Of a stretch of DNA of 64,000 nt, positions 51,441-60,217 are shown in pieces. The notes beneath the pieces were generated by a model. The model saw only the letters and a program-made list of their open reading frames with translations. It ran no database searches and was not told the DNA's origin. The translations under genes and the position numbers were made by a program. Each line of letters starts with the position of its first letter. Position 1 is the first letter of the stretch. Source of the stretch: Candidatus Hydrogenedentota bacterium (GTDB lineage: Bacteria; Hydrogenedentota; Hydrogenedentia; Hydrogenedentales; JAGMZX01); assembly GCA_029556545.1 (NCBI GenBank), contig JAKQEQ010000042.1, positions 144,729 to 208,728 on the forward strand, in the 5' to 3' direction.

Positions 51441-51475
51441 CCCCAACCCTCTCCCTCGGGGAAACGGTACTCCGC

Positions 51476-51988
51476 CTACAGGCCGTTCGCGATGAAGTCT
51501 TCGAGGCGCTGCTGGATAATCGAGGCGGTGTTCTCGATGAGGTTGTCCGCGCCGGGCGTCAGCGCCTGAAGCCCCTGGAGGATATCCCGCGCCTCTTGAA
51601 TCCCCTGGGCAATGGCCCCGCCGATGAACGTCGCGAACTGCCGCCGGCCTTCCTCATCATCGGATAAGCCGTTGTTCTCGGCGTACTTCGAGAAGAAGCT
51701 GAGGGCAAAATTGACGATCCGGTCCGCCGTGGCCTCGGGCGAGGTGTCGATCACCGCCCCTTCCGGGATGCCCAGCGCCGCGCGCGCGTCATTGACCACG
51801 CCGCGCAACTGCTCATAAGCGCGCTCGCGTACGAGGTCCAGCACTTGGCCCGCCGACCGCGGCTTGCCGACGCTGAGGTTCAGGATATCGCTCGGGGTTT
51901 TGGGCCTCGACACATTCCCGGCCAAGACGGACCGGGCGGGGGCCGCGTTCATGCCCGCGGCGGGCAGGGATTGGAGGGCGCTCACCAT
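51476..51988 (-). CDS. DUF5610-like protein
   Basis: The 170-residue protein has a flexible N-terminus (about 1-50). A helical domain follows (TADRIVNFALSFFSKYAENNGLSDDEEGRRQFATFIGGAIAQGIQEARDILQGL) with the character of the DUF5610 family, whose function is unknown. The start is ATG 51988 with AAGGAC upstream; the frame is open to 52126 without support. It is cytoplasmic, with no signal or membrane segment. It lies divergently from the rpmH cluster, a place where dnaA is found in many bacteria. Confidence 0.65.
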   Translation of the reverse strand: MVSALQSLPAAGMNAAPARSVLAGNVSRPKTPSDILNLSVGKPRSAGQVLDLVRERAYEQLRGVVNDARAALGIPEGAVIDTSPEATADRIVNFALSFFSKYAENNGLSDDEEGRRQFATFIGGAIAQGIQEARDILQGLQALTPGADNLIENTASIIQQRLEDFIANGL

Positions 51989-52482
51989 GGCTCTGTCCTT
52001 CCATTCTTGGTTCGCACAAACACTTCCGTCGCTATCCGTGTATATCGACCGGGCTGGGCCGGACTTTAGCCCCCCGAACCCAGGCCGCCCGACAACGGAC
52101 ACACGAGCCCCTCCCCCGCGCCACATGTGATTTGTATCGATTTATATCAGTTCTTGGCTGTTTATAGAACAATGAATACCCACAGCGGACCATGGCGCCC
52201 ATTCGCGGATTCTTGGGGCGGTTTCCGACTAAATCGACAGACCCGGGAGCGGTGTAACGAGAAGAAGGATCGCGCGCGCGTCTTGGCGTCATTCGTCGTG
52301 CCTGGCGCGCTTGCCATTGGATATTTGACTCGCCCGGCGTAAATAGTGTAGATTAGCGCCGTTACGAATGGGCGCCTGGCCCGCCGCGCGCCTGTCATTC
52401 CGCTCGCGTGGGGTTATCGTGTTTAAGTTCCCCTCCATGGCGCGGCGGTGTCTTGTGTGGCTGAATTTGCGAGGAATGGGCA
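51989..52482. other. Divergent region upstream of the rpmH cluster
   Basis: These 494 bases contain the rpmH promoter and an AT-richer block (52130-52185). I see no DnaA-box cluster, so there is no sign of an origin despite the gene neighbourhood. The rnpA reading frame is open from 52368 onward. Confidence 0.4.
52325..52354 (+). promoter_or_regulatory. Promoter of the rpmH-rnpA-yidD-yidC-jag-mnmE cluster
   Basis: TTGACT (52325-52330), an 18-base spacer and TAGATT (52349-52354), nearly identical to the rpmF operon promoter. The leader of about 120 bases before rpmH is longer than elsewhere in the window. Confidence 0.65.
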
Positions 52483-52617
52483 GTGAAACGAACGTTGCAA
52501 GTATCGAACCGACGCCGGAAGCGCACGCATGGCTTCCGGGCGCGCATGGCCACGCCGGGCGGTCGCGAAGTGATCAGCCGCCGCCGGCAGAAGGGCCGCA
52601 AACGGTTGAGCGCATAA
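52483..52617 (+). CDS. rpmH: 50S ribosomal protein L34
   Basis: A 44-residue ribosomal protein starting at GTG. It reads [22 protein letters not shown], then [22 protein letters not shown], the complete L34 pattern of normal length. GAGGA lies about seven bases before the GTG. It begins the highly conserved rpmH-rnpA-yidD-yidC order. A long reading frame that runs into rnpA is open across the whole of this gene in another register. Confidence 0.95.
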   Translation: MKRTLQVSNRRRKRTHGFRARMATPGGREVISRRRQKGRKRLSA

Positions 52618-52673
52618 TCGCGCGGCCGGGCCCGGTTGCCCGGTCGCGAAAACTGGAGGTTGATGAGCCTGTC

Positions 52674-53030
52674 TTGCCGGGCCGGAATGCGTTTCCGCAT
52701 CAAGCACGCCTCACGACGAAACGTGACTTCGACGCCGTCTTTCGCGACGGCCGGAAGGTGGCGGACCGCGCATTCGTGTGTTATGTGGCCCGGCGGGAAG
52801 GGCGGCAGTGCAGGCTAGGCGTCGCAGTGTCGCGCCGAGTGGGCCGCGCCGTGGTGCGTAATCGGATAAAGCGGTGCATCCGCGAATACTTTCGCACCCA
52901 TGCCCCGGAGTTCGTCGCCGCGCATGACGTGGTCGTCGTGGTCCGACCCGAGGCGGCCCCCTATCGCTACGCGCAATGTGCGGACGCTCTGGACCGGCTC
53001 CTCCGTCGAGGGGGACTTGTGCGTGGGTAG
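52674..53030 (+). CDS. rnpA: Ribonuclease P protein component
   Basis: RnpA is the protein subunit of the tRNA 5'-processing enzyme. From TTG 52674 it has 118 residues, the usual length. It shows [27 protein letters not shown] and the RNA-binding RNR block [27 protein letters not shown] lies about 14 bases upstream, a little far. The frame is open back to 52368, and an ATG at 52474 just before rpmH would give a 185-residue protein containing rpmH in another frame, as seen in Thermus. The short form is preferred. Its stop overlaps the likely yidD GTG. Confidence 0.88.
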   Translation: MPGRNAFPHQARLTTKRDFDAVFRDGRKVADRAFVCYVARREGRQCRLGVAVSRRVGRAVVRNRIKRCIREYFRTHAPEFVAAHDVVVVVRPEAAPYRYAQCADALDRLLRRGGLVRG

Positions 53031-53262
53031 GATGTTGATCGGGTTGATTCGGCAGTATCAACGGTTGCTTTCCCCGTGGCTGGGACGGAGTTGCCGGTTC
53101 TACCCGACCTGCTCGCAGTACGCCATCGAGGCGATCGAGACGCACGGTGTCCTCAAGGGAGTGGGACTCGCCGTCTGGCGAATCCTGCGCTGCCAGCCGT
53201 TCTGCAAGGGCGGGATCGATCCCGTGCCGCCGCGCCGACGCGCGGGCGGCCTCGGCGCCTAG
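53023..53262 (+). CDS. yidD: Membrane protein insertion efficiency factor YidD
   Basis: YidD helps YidC-dependent membrane insertion. From GTG 53023, overlapping the rnpA stop with GAGGGGG upstream, it has 79 residues; ATG 53032 is an alternative. The family pattern is complete: [62 protein letters not shown]. The protein is short, basic and amphipathic at its N-terminus. yidC follows about 30 bases later. Confidence 0.93.
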   Translation: MGRMLIGLIRQYQRLLSPWLGRSCRFYPTCSQYAIEAIETHGVLKGVGLAVWRILRCQPFCKGGIDPVPPRRRAGGLGA

Positions 53263-53291
53263 GCTCATCCGCGTTCGCGGAGTACGGAAGT

Positions 53292-55313
53292 TTGCTGGGA
53301 CAACAGAATGAAAGGCCCTTCGGCCTTTACGAACTGGCTGTCATCCTGATCGCGACCCTGGCGGTCGTGGCCTTCTCGTATTTTCTCGCGCCGCGCACGC
53401 CGCCGGAACAGGTTGCGGACCGGGAAGTCCCCCCCGTCTCGGCGCCGGTCGATACGCCGGAGCTCGCCGCCGCGTCTCCGCCGCCCGTCGTCGAGGAATC
53501 GCCGGATGCGCCCATCGCTCCCGTCGAGGAACCTGCCGTAGCCGCGCCCGCGCCTGAAAGTCCGAAGGTCCCTCCCCCGCCGCCGGCGGACCCCGCGGCA
53601 CTCGCGCAAACCATTACCCTCGAAAACAATCTGTTGCGCCTCGATTTCACGCCCGTGGGCGCGCGGCTCAAGCAGGCGGTCGTCCTCGTGGGCAAAACCG
53701 AGGCAGAGCACCCGCGCCTGGTGCCCGAGGACCCGGAAATCCTCGGCGACCCGCCTCTCTATCCCATGGGCCTTCTCGGACTGAAACTGGCAGACGACTG
53801 GCTAGGCGATGAACTCGACCACGCCCTGTGGGACGCCGACTTCGACCGCGCACGCCGCCGCGTAACCTTCACGTTCACGGAACCCGGCGTCGCCCGCGTG
53901 ATCAAGACCTTCACGCTGGCGCCGGACGACAGCTTCCTCGATGTCTCGGTCGGCTATGCGAATCTGAGCGACACGCCGCGGCGACTCGGGCTGGACACGC
54001 ACGTGCCCGCGTACACGCTGAACTGGACCCCCGCGCTCCACGCCGAGGAGAACGGCGGCATGGGTTTGGGGCAAAAAGAGGTTATCTGGCGCAAGGACGG
54101 CCAAAACGAACACCACGCGACTTCGAGCCTGAAGCCCCCGACGAGTGCGACAGGCTACTCCGTCGAGAAGGTCGTGCAGCCCGAATGGCTGGCAGTCAAG
54201 AGCGTGTATTTCCTCGTCGCCGCGCGCATCGAAGCCCCGCCCGACGCGGAGTGGCCGAAAGAGGCGTGGGGCTGGGTCGCGGGCGACCCGAAGCGTTACC
54301 GCTTGGGCATCGCGACGCCGCGCATGGAAGTCACCCCCGGCATCGAGGAGACGCGCGATTTCCGCTTCTACATGGGCCCGACGCACCTCGCCTCGCTCAA
54401 GCGGGCCGCCGCGCGGGGGTTCCCCGAACTCGATGAAGCACTCAAGTTCTTCACGATGTTCGGGTTTATGGACTGGTTCGCCAAGCTCCTGCTGAGCATG
54501 CTCAACTTCTTCCACGACAACCTCCACGCCAGCTACGGCATCGCTATCATCTTGCTGACGGTGGTCGTTCGCATCGTCATGTTCCCGCTCACCATCAAGA
54601 GCATGAAAAGCATGAAGAAGATGCAGTTGCTCGCGCCCGAGTTGGAGAAAATCAAGGAGGAGGTGGGCAAGGACAATCCGCAGGAGTTGCAGAAGCGCAC
54701 GATGGAGTTGTATCGGCAGTACGGCGTGAACCCGCTGGGCGGATGTTTTCCGATGCTGCTGCAGATGCCCGTCTTCATCGCGCTTTATCGCATGCTATGG
54801 AGCGCCTTCGAACTGCGGGGCACGTCGTTCCTCTGGATACACGATCTCTCGCGGGAGGATGCCCTGATTCAGTTGCCGTGGGACGTGCCGGTCATCTTCA
54901 CCACCATCAACGCCATCAACATCCTGCCGCTGCTCATGGCCGTTACCATGTACTTGAGCCAGAAGATGATGCCGACTTCGGGGCCGGTTCAGACCTCCCA
55001 GCAGAAGATGATGATGAACCTGATGCCCGTCATGTTCAGCGTCTTTTGCTACAAGGTCGCCGCCGGCCTGAACCTCTATATTTTAACCAGTACGCTCCTG
55101 GGTATTGCGCAGAGCTACGTCACCCGCATGGTGGCTGTGGAACTGACGCCCAAAGAGCTGGAAAAGAAACCGGCCGCCCGGAAACCGCAACACTTCTACG
55201 ACGCCGCACAGGCCCGTAAACGGCAAATGGCGAAGGAAATGCGCCGCGCCAAGAAGCAGCCGAAGGGCCGTAGCGACACCGCCGCGAAGCGGGACCCGAA
55301 AAGACGGCCATAA
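53292..55313 (+). CDS. yidC: Membrane protein insertase YidC
   Basis: YidC inserts and folds inner-membrane proteins with or without the Sec translocon. From TTG 53292 it has 673 residues. A first membrane helix (ELAVILIATLAVVAFSYFLA), a Pro/Ala-rich stretch, a large periplasmic P1 domain (about 90-375) and the conserved C-terminal five-helix core (LHASYGIAIILLTVVVRIVMFPLTIKSMKSMKKMQLL..., GGCFPMLLQMPVFIALYRML) are present. The basic tail (KKQPKGRSDTAAKRDPKRRP) would help ribosome binding. The P1 domain marks a Gram-negative-type YidC. Upstream codons of this frame overlap yidD. Confidence 0.94.
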   Translation: MLGQQNERPFGLYELAVILIATLAVVAFSYFLAPRTPPEQVADREVPPVSAPVDTPELAAASPPPVVEESPDAPIAPVEEPAVAAPAPESPKVPPPPPADPAALAQTITLENNLLRLDFTPVGARLKQAVVLVGKTEAEHPRLVPEDPEILGDPPLYPMGLLGLKLADDWLGDELDHALWDADFDRARRRVTFTFTEPGVARVIKTFTLAPDDSFLDVSVGYANLSDTPRRLGLDTHVPAYTLNWTPALHAEENGGMGLGQKEVIWRKDGQNEHHATSSLKPPTSATGYSVEKVVQPEWLAVKSVYFLVAARIEAPPDAEWPKEAWGWVAGDPKRYRLGIATPRMEVTPGIEETRDFRFYMGPTHLASLKRAAARGFPELDEALKFFTMFGFMDWFAKLLLSMLNFFHDNLHASYGIAIILLTVVVRIVMFPLTIKSMKSMKKMQLLAPELEKIKEEVGKDNPQELQKRTMELYRQYGVNPLGGCFPMLLQMPVFIALYRMLWSAFELRGTSFLWIHDLSREDALIQLPWDVPVIFTTINAINILPLLMAVTMYLSQKMMPTSGPVQTSQQKMMMNLMPVMFSVFCYKVAAGLNLYILTSTLLGIAQSYVTRMVAVELTPKELEKKPAARKPQHFYDAAQARKRQMAKEMRRAKKQPKGRSDTAAKRDPKRRP

Positions 55314-55377
55314 CCCCCGGGGCGCGGCGCGCCCCGAACAGTTCCGGGCCTGAAGCCCGGTGAGGAGACAGAGACCT

Positions 55378-56694
55378 ATGCCATCGGTCGAAACCAGCGC
55401 GAAAACGCGCAAAGACGCCATCCAACTCGCTCTCGAACAACTCGGCGTCGAAATGCACGAAGTCGATGAGATCGAAATGCTGGATGAAGGCAGCCGGGGC
55501 TTTCTCGGCATCGGCGCGCGGCCCGTCCGCGTCCGCGTCACGGCAAAACGCGGCAAACTCCGCCCCGCCTCCGACGAACGACATGCGGACCGCACGGACC
55601 GCCAGCCTCGCGGACCCCGCGATGATCGCGGTCGCGGCCCGCGGGAAGACCGGCGCGACGGAAACCAGCGCCGGGAACGCGTCGATCGCCAGCCGCGGCG
55701 AGACCGCGAAGAGCGTCCCGCGGCCGCGCAGCGCGACGATCGCCGCGGGGGACAGGATCGCGAAGGACGCCCCGCCGCGGAACAGCGGGACAGCCGCCAA
55801 GACGGCCATGGTCGCGACAACCGTCAAGGCGGGCGTGGCCGCGATAATCGCCAGGGCGGGCGCGGACGTGACGGTCGCCCGGGCGGGCGAGATCGTGACC
55901 ATCGGCAACGCGGACGTGACCGAGAAGACCGGCCTCGGGCCGATGCGCGGCCACAACCGCGCGCCGGGGCGGAAGCGCCAATCGAGGGCGACGTTTTCGA
56001 GGGAAAGGAGGCGTTCCAGGAAATCGAGGCGACTCCCCTCAGCGAAGACCAGGGGCGCGAGGCCGCCGCGCTGCTTCAGTCGATTGTCACCAAGATGGGG
56101 TTTGCCGCCGAAGTCGCGTTTCGCCGCGATCAGGACGAAGCGGCGCGGCTCGACGTGAAGACGGAGGACGGCGCGCTGCTCATCGGGCGCAAGGGCCGCA
56201 ACCTGCAGGCGATGCAGTACCTGATCAATCGCATCGTCGCCCGGGGCGACAAGAACGACGTCACCGAGCGCCTGGTTGTGGATATTGAAGGCTACGTGGA
56301 CCGGCGTCGCGAGTCCCTCGAGGCGCTGGCTCGGGACCTCGCCGCCCGCGCGAAGGAGCAGGGCCGCGACGTGCGCGTCAAGCCCCTGAGCCCGCAGGAG
56401 CGGCGGGTCATCCACCTCACACTGCAGGACGACCCCGACGTGCGTACGTTCAGCTTCGGCGACGCGCTGTATCGGCAACTCGTCATCAGCCCGAGGAACA
56501 AGCAGGCTTCGCAGTCGCGTGCGCCGCAGGAGGCCCACGCGGCGCACGGGGCGCACCCGTCGCGCGGCGGCGTGAAGCGGCGCGCCACGGGACGGCTCAT
56601 GCGGCCACGCCCCACGAACATGCGGCGGTCGAGCGCGCCGCAGGGGTCCACACCATCGGATTCCGGCGCCACCGGTGGCGACGCAAGCACATGA
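55378..56694 (+). CDS. jag: Jag/SpoIIIJ-associated RNA-binding protein (KhpB) with a long RG-rich linker
   Basis: KhpB/Jag binds RNA and is always near yidC. The 438-residue protein has the N-terminal Jag domain (residues 3-57, RKDAIQLALEQLGVEMHEVDEI...GFLGIGARPVRVRV), a KH domain (about 225-300, LIGRKGRNLQAMQYLINRIV) and an R3H domain (about 310-375). A C-terminal His/Ala-rich tail follows. Between the first two domains lie about 145 residues that are almost only Arg, Asp, Gly and Gln, with GRGRDNRQG repeated. The start is ATG 55378 with GAGGAG about ten bases upstream. The mnmE start overlaps its end by 20 bases. Confidence 0.93.
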   Translation: MPSVETSAKTRKDAIQLALEQLGVEMHEVDEIEMLDEGSRGFLGIGARPVRVRVTAKRGKLRPASDERHADRTDRQPRGPRDDRGRGPREDRRDGNQRRERVDRQPRRDREERPAAAQRDDRRGGQDREGRPAAEQRDSRQDGHGRDNRQGGRGRDNRQGGRGRDGRPGGRDRDHRQRGRDREDRPRADARPQPRAGAEAPIEGDVFEGKEAFQEIEATPLSEDQGREAAALLQSIVTKMGFAAEVAFRRDQDEAARLDVKTEDGALLIGRKGRNLQAMQYLINRIVARGDKNDVTERLVVDIEGYVDRRRESLEALARDLAARAKEQGRDVRVKPLSPQERRVIHLTLQDDPDVRTFSFGDALYRQLVISPRNKQASQSRAPQEAHAAHGAHPSRGGVKRRATGRLMRPRPTNMRRSSAPQGSTPSDSGATGGDAST

Positions 56695-58057
56695 GGACAC
56701 CATCGCCGCCATCGCTACTCCGCCCGGCGAAGGCGGCATCGGCATTGTCCGCCTGAGCGGCAGTCGAGCCCTCGAAGTCGCCGCGCGCGTGTTTCGCGCG
56801 TCAAGCGGGCGCGACCCGCGGACAACGAAGCGACGCATGTTGCACGGCCACGTCCATGACGCGGACGGCAACCGGCTCGATGAGGTGCTCGTACACGTCA
56901 TGCGCGCGCCCCATTCGTATACCCGCGAGGACATGGTCGAGATTAACGCCCACGGCGGCGCGGGGCCGCTCGCGGCAATTCTCGAGGCGTGCATCGCGGC
57001 GGGGGCGCGCCTGGCGCGGCCAGGCGAATTCACCCTGCGCGCGTTTCTTAATGGCCGCATCGATCTGGTGCAGGCGGAAGCCGTCATCGACCTGATCCGC
57101 GCGCGCACCCGCGACGCGCTGCTCGCGGCCAACGCCGCGGCGGGCGGGCGGCTCTCCCGCGAACTTCACGCCATGCGCGACCGTATTCGGCACGCGCTGG
57201 CGCACATCGAGGCGGCAGTCGATTTCCCCGAGGAAGACCTGCCGGACCTCGTCACGCCCGCCCTGCTCGAAGGGCTGCATCAGACCCTTCGGGACATGCG
57301 CGTGCTCCTCGAAACCGCCGACGCGGGCCGACTCGTGCGCGAGGGCGCGGTCGTGGCCATCGCGGGACGCCCCAACGTCGGCAAGTCGAGCCTGTTCAAC
57401 GCGCTCGTGCGCGACGCGCGCGCCATCGTCTCGGCCCACGCCGGCACCACGCGCGACCGCATCGAGGAATACATCACTGTTGCCGGCGTGCCCGTGCGCC
57501 TCGTGGACATGGCCGGACTGCGCGTAACGGAGGACGAGGTCGAGCGCATCGGCGTGGACCGCGCACGCGATGCGCTCCAGGCCGCCAACCTGGTCCTCTT
57601 CGTCACCGACGCCGCGCTGCCTGCGACGGAAGAGGACCGCGAGATCGCCCGCGACCTCGCCGCGCTCACGACGCCCGTGGTGCTCGTGCTGAACAAGGTC
57701 GATCTCGCGCCGGAGGTGAGCGCGCCGACGTTGGCGCCCGCGCCCGCGGGGGTGTGCCGCGTGTCCGCTCTGACCGGCGAAGGATTGCACGAACTTGAGG
57801 CCGTCCTGGGTCGCCTGCTTCTCGGCGGCGCGCATATCGCCGCGGACCAGGCCATGATCACGCGCCTCCACCAGAAGGACAGCCTGCGCCGGGCGGTCGA
57901 GGCGCTCGATCGTATGCTCGACGCCCCGGACCAGTCGCCCGAGTTTCTCGCCATCGACCTGCGCGAAGCCCTACACGCCCTCGGCGAGATCACCGGCGAA
58001 ACCACCCCCGAAGACCTGCTCGAAATCATCTTCTCGTCCTTCTGCATCGGCAAGTAG
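56675..58057 (+). CDS. mnmE: tRNA modification GTPase MnmE
   Basis: MnmE, with MnmG, modifies U34 of certain tRNAs. The 460-residue protein has the N-terminal folate-binding domain (TIAAIATPPGEGGIGIVRLSG, NAHGGAGPLAAILEA, ARPGEFTLRAFLNGRIDLVQAEAV) and the G domain (AGRPNVGKSSLFNAL, GTTRD, DMAGLR, LNKVD). It ends with the invariant C-terminal motif FCIGK. The start is GTG 56675, inside the end of jag, so it is translated by coupling. It closes the rpmH cluster in the canonical order. Confidence 0.96.
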   Translation: MATQAHEDTIAAIATPPGEGGIGIVRLSGSRALEVAARVFRASSGRDPRTTKRRMLHGHVHDADGNRLDEVLVHVMRAPHSYTREDMVEINAHGGAGPLAAILEACIAAGARLARPGEFTLRAFLNGRIDLVQAEAVIDLIRARTRDALLAANAAAGGRLSRELHAMRDRIRHALAHIEAAVDFPEEDLPDLVTPALLEGLHQTLRDMRVLLETADAGRLVREGAVVAIAGRPNVGKSSLFNALVRDARAIVSAHAGTTRDRIEEYITVAGVPVRLVDMAGLRVTEDEVERIGVDRARDALQAANLVLFVTDAALPATEEDREIARDLAALTTPVVLVLNKVDLAPEVSAPTLAPAPAGVCRVSALTGEGLHELEAVLGRLLLGGAHIAADQAMITRLHQKDSLRRAVEALDRMLDAPDQSPEFLAIDLREALHALGEITGETTPEDLLEIIFSSFCIGK

Positions 58058-58091
58058 GGCGCGCGTCGCCGGCGTGTGTTATGCTTCGCCC

Positions 58092-58742
58092 ATGTCACAC
58101 GTTGCACCGGATTCCATCATCCTTTTCGATTTCGACGGCGTCGTCGCGGACTCGCTCGATGTCTTCTTCAATGAATTTACGGCGGTCTGCGCGGACATGG
58201 GCTTTGACCGCCTTAACTCGCGCGAGACGTTCCTGCGGCTCTTCGAGACAAATCTGCTCGCGGGGCTCGTCAAAGCGGGGTTCCCCGTGTGGAAACTGAA
58301 GAAACTCGTCCGCGCGTTCGCGCCGCGCATCGCCGAAGCCAACGCGCGCGTGCCTCCCTTCGACGGCATGCCCGGCATCCTGAACCGTCTCGCGGCGCGG
58401 TTTCCGCTGTACTTCATCACGTCGAACACAAGCGCGGCCATCCTCGCCTTCACGGAGCACCACGCCATCGACGGGTTCCGCGACGTGCTCGGCGCGGACA
58501 AGGAGCCGAGCAAGGTGAAGAAAATCCGCCAAGTGCGCGCCGCGCATCCCGGTGCGGCCGCCTACTACGTGGGCGATACCAAGGGCGACATGATCGAAGC
58601 GCGCGAAGCGGGCGCAACCGCCGTGGCCGCCGCCTGGGGCTGGCATCCCGTCGAGAAACTGCGCGAGGGCGCGCCCGACGTCCTCCTGCGCGAACCGGCG
58701 GACCTGCTCGCCTTCTTCGGACTCGCCGCGGACGCCCCGTGA
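58092..58742 (+). CDS. HAD-superfamily phosphatase
   Basis: A HAD hydrolase of 216 residues. Motif I is LFDFDGVVADSLDVFF, motif II is FITSNTSAAI, the Lys is in KEPSKVKKI, and motif III is AYYVGDTKGDMIEAREAG. A helical cap lies at about 25-90. The pattern is close to phosphoglycolate phosphatases and related small-molecule phosphatases; the substrate is not readable. ATG 58092 is preferred over GTG 58074 because it gives the usual N-terminus, although no clear ribosome site is seen. It follows mnmE by 34 bases. Confidence 0.85.
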   Translation: MSHVAPDSIILFDFDGVVADSLDVFFNEFTAVCADMGFDRLNSRETFLRLFETNLLAGLVKAGFPVWKLKKLVRAFAPRIAEANARVPPFDGMPGILNRLAARFPLYFITSNTSAAILAFTEHHAIDGFRDVLGADKEPSKVKKIRQVRAAHPGAAAYYVGDTKGDMIEAREAGATAVAAAWGWHPVEKLREGAPDVLLREPADLLAFFGLAADAP

Positions 58743-58844
58743 CCAATTCGCGTTTGGCCGCGCGCCGCGCTACACTGTCACCAAGCCCCCTTTGTCTCGG
58801 GTCCAATGCCGGTTCAGAGGGGCGCAACTGAAGGAGAACGCAGT

Positions 58845-60170
58845 ATGTCCACGTCTTCCACGACTCCCCAAGCGGGCGAATCTTCTGGCGAGACGGTACA
58901 GTCCCCATTTTCCCGGCGCGATTTCCTGCGCAGCGCGGCGGCCGGCGCCGCGGCGGCGACCGCGTTCGGCATCCTGAATCCGGCGCGCGCGCAGGGCGGC
59001 GACGTATTGCGCGTGGGCCTCATCGGCTGCGGCGGGCGCGGCACGGGCGCGGCGCGCGAGGCGCTGCTCGCCGACCCGAATACGCAACTTGTCGCGGTGG
59101 CCGACGTGTTCGCGGACATGGCCGAGAACAGCGTGAAACGCCTGAAGACGGACCGCAAGATCGCCGACCGCGTCGTGGTGGACGACGGACACCGGTTCGT
59201 GGGGTTCGACGCCTATAAGGGCGTGATCGAGACGTGCGACGTGATTGTGCACGCGACACCGCCGGGCTTCCGCCCCCAACACCTGCGCGCGTGTGTCGAG
59301 GCGGGCAAACACGTGTTCACGGAGAAGCCCGTCGCCGTGGACGCGCCGGGCGTGCGATCGGTCATGGAGTCGTGCGCGATTGCCCGCGACAAGGGTCTCT
59401 GCGTGGTCTCGGGGCTCTGTTACCGGTACGAATTCGCGAAACAGGAGACCATCCAGCGCCTGCAGGACGGCGCCGTCGGCGATATCGTGGCGCTCCAGAC
59501 CACCTACAACACGGGCGGGTTGTGGCACAAGGGCCGCGAACCCGAATGGACCGAGATGGAGTATCAGCTTCGTAACTGGCTCTATTTCGACTGGCTCTCC
59601 GGCGACCACATCAACGAGCAGCACATCCACAGCCTCGACAAGATCATGTGGGTCCTGCGCGACCTTGCCCCGGCCAAGTGCACCGCGAGCGGCGGGCGCG
59701 CCCAGCGTACCGACCCGAAATACGGCAACATCTACGATCATTTCAACGGGGTCTACGAGTGGGCAAACGGCGTGCGCTGCTTCAACTCATGCCGCCAGTG
59801 GGAAAGCACCAGCACCGACGTCTCGGACTGGGTCTTCGGCACGAAGGGCGTCGCCAACATCCAGGATCACTACATCCGTACCTATGACGGCGTGGAATGG
59901 CGGCACGAGTCCAAGGGGCCGGACAACATGTACCAAAACGAGCACAACGCATTCCTAGCGGCCATTCGCAAGGGCGAGGCCCGTGTCGATGAGTACATGT
60001 GTTCGAGCACGCTCGCGGCGATCCTCTGCCGCATGTCCGCCTACACCGGCAAGACCATTACCTGGGAACAGGCCCTCAACTCGCAACTCGACCTCACCCC
60101 GAAAACCATCGACTGGGGCGACGTGCCCATGAACCCGCTCCCCGTCCCCGGACAGACCGAGTTCGTGTGA
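58845..60170 (+). CDS. Tat-exported Gfo/Idh/MocA family oxidoreductase
   Basis: The 441-residue protein has a twin-arginine signal (SRRDFLRSAAAGAAAATAFGILNPARAQ, residues about 25-52). It would therefore be exported folded with its NAD(P) cofactor. The oxidoreductase domain follows (VLRVGLIGCGGRGTGAAREALL, EKPVAVDAPGVR, HINEQHIHSLDKIMW). Secreted enzymes of this type attack glycosides in Planctomycetes and relatives by oxidising C3. AAGGAG precedes ATG 58845; the frame upstream to 58806 is unsupported. It is a single gene, followed 47 bases later by the restriction-modification pair, which differs sharply in base composition. Confidence 0.92.
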   Translation: MSTSSTTPQAGESSGETVQSPFSRRDFLRSAAAGAAAATAFGILNPARAQGGDVLRVGLIGCGGRGTGAAREALLADPNTQLVAVADVFADMAENSVKRLKTDRKIADRVVVDDGHRFVGFDAYKGVIETCDVIVHATPPGFRPQHLRACVEAGKHVFTEKPVAVDAPGVRSVMESCAIARDKGLCVVSGLCYRYEFAKQETIQRLQDGAVGDIVALQTTYNTGGLWHKGREPEWTEMEYQLRNWLYFDWLSGDHINEQHIHSLDKIMWVLRDLAPAKCTASGGRAQRTDPKYGNIYDHFNGVYEWANGVRCFNSCRQWESTSTDVSDWVFGTKGVANIQDHYIRTYDGVEWRHESKGPDNMYQNEHNAFLAAIRKGEARVDEYMCSSTLAAILCRMSAYTGKTITWEQALNSQLDLTPKTIDWGDVPMNPLPVPGQTEFV

Positions 60171-60217
60171 AGGAGCATCAGTAGACGGCAACTCATAAAC
60201 ACTGATGGAAGCACGAA

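Larger units (their letters stand above)
51190..51475. other. Repeat-rich intergenic region between the DUF5610-like gene and wecB
   Basis: These 286 bases hold the palindromic CCCTCTCC element, the 9-bp array locus C and a second copy of the flank CCAACCCTCTCCCTCGGGGA (51443-51462), so the array is bracketed by a direct repeat. No gene is seen. Confidence 0.5.

Noticed and set aside
51989-52482. Replication origin near rpmH
   Set aside because: The gene neighbourhood is suggestive, but there is no dnaA and no cluster of DnaA boxes.
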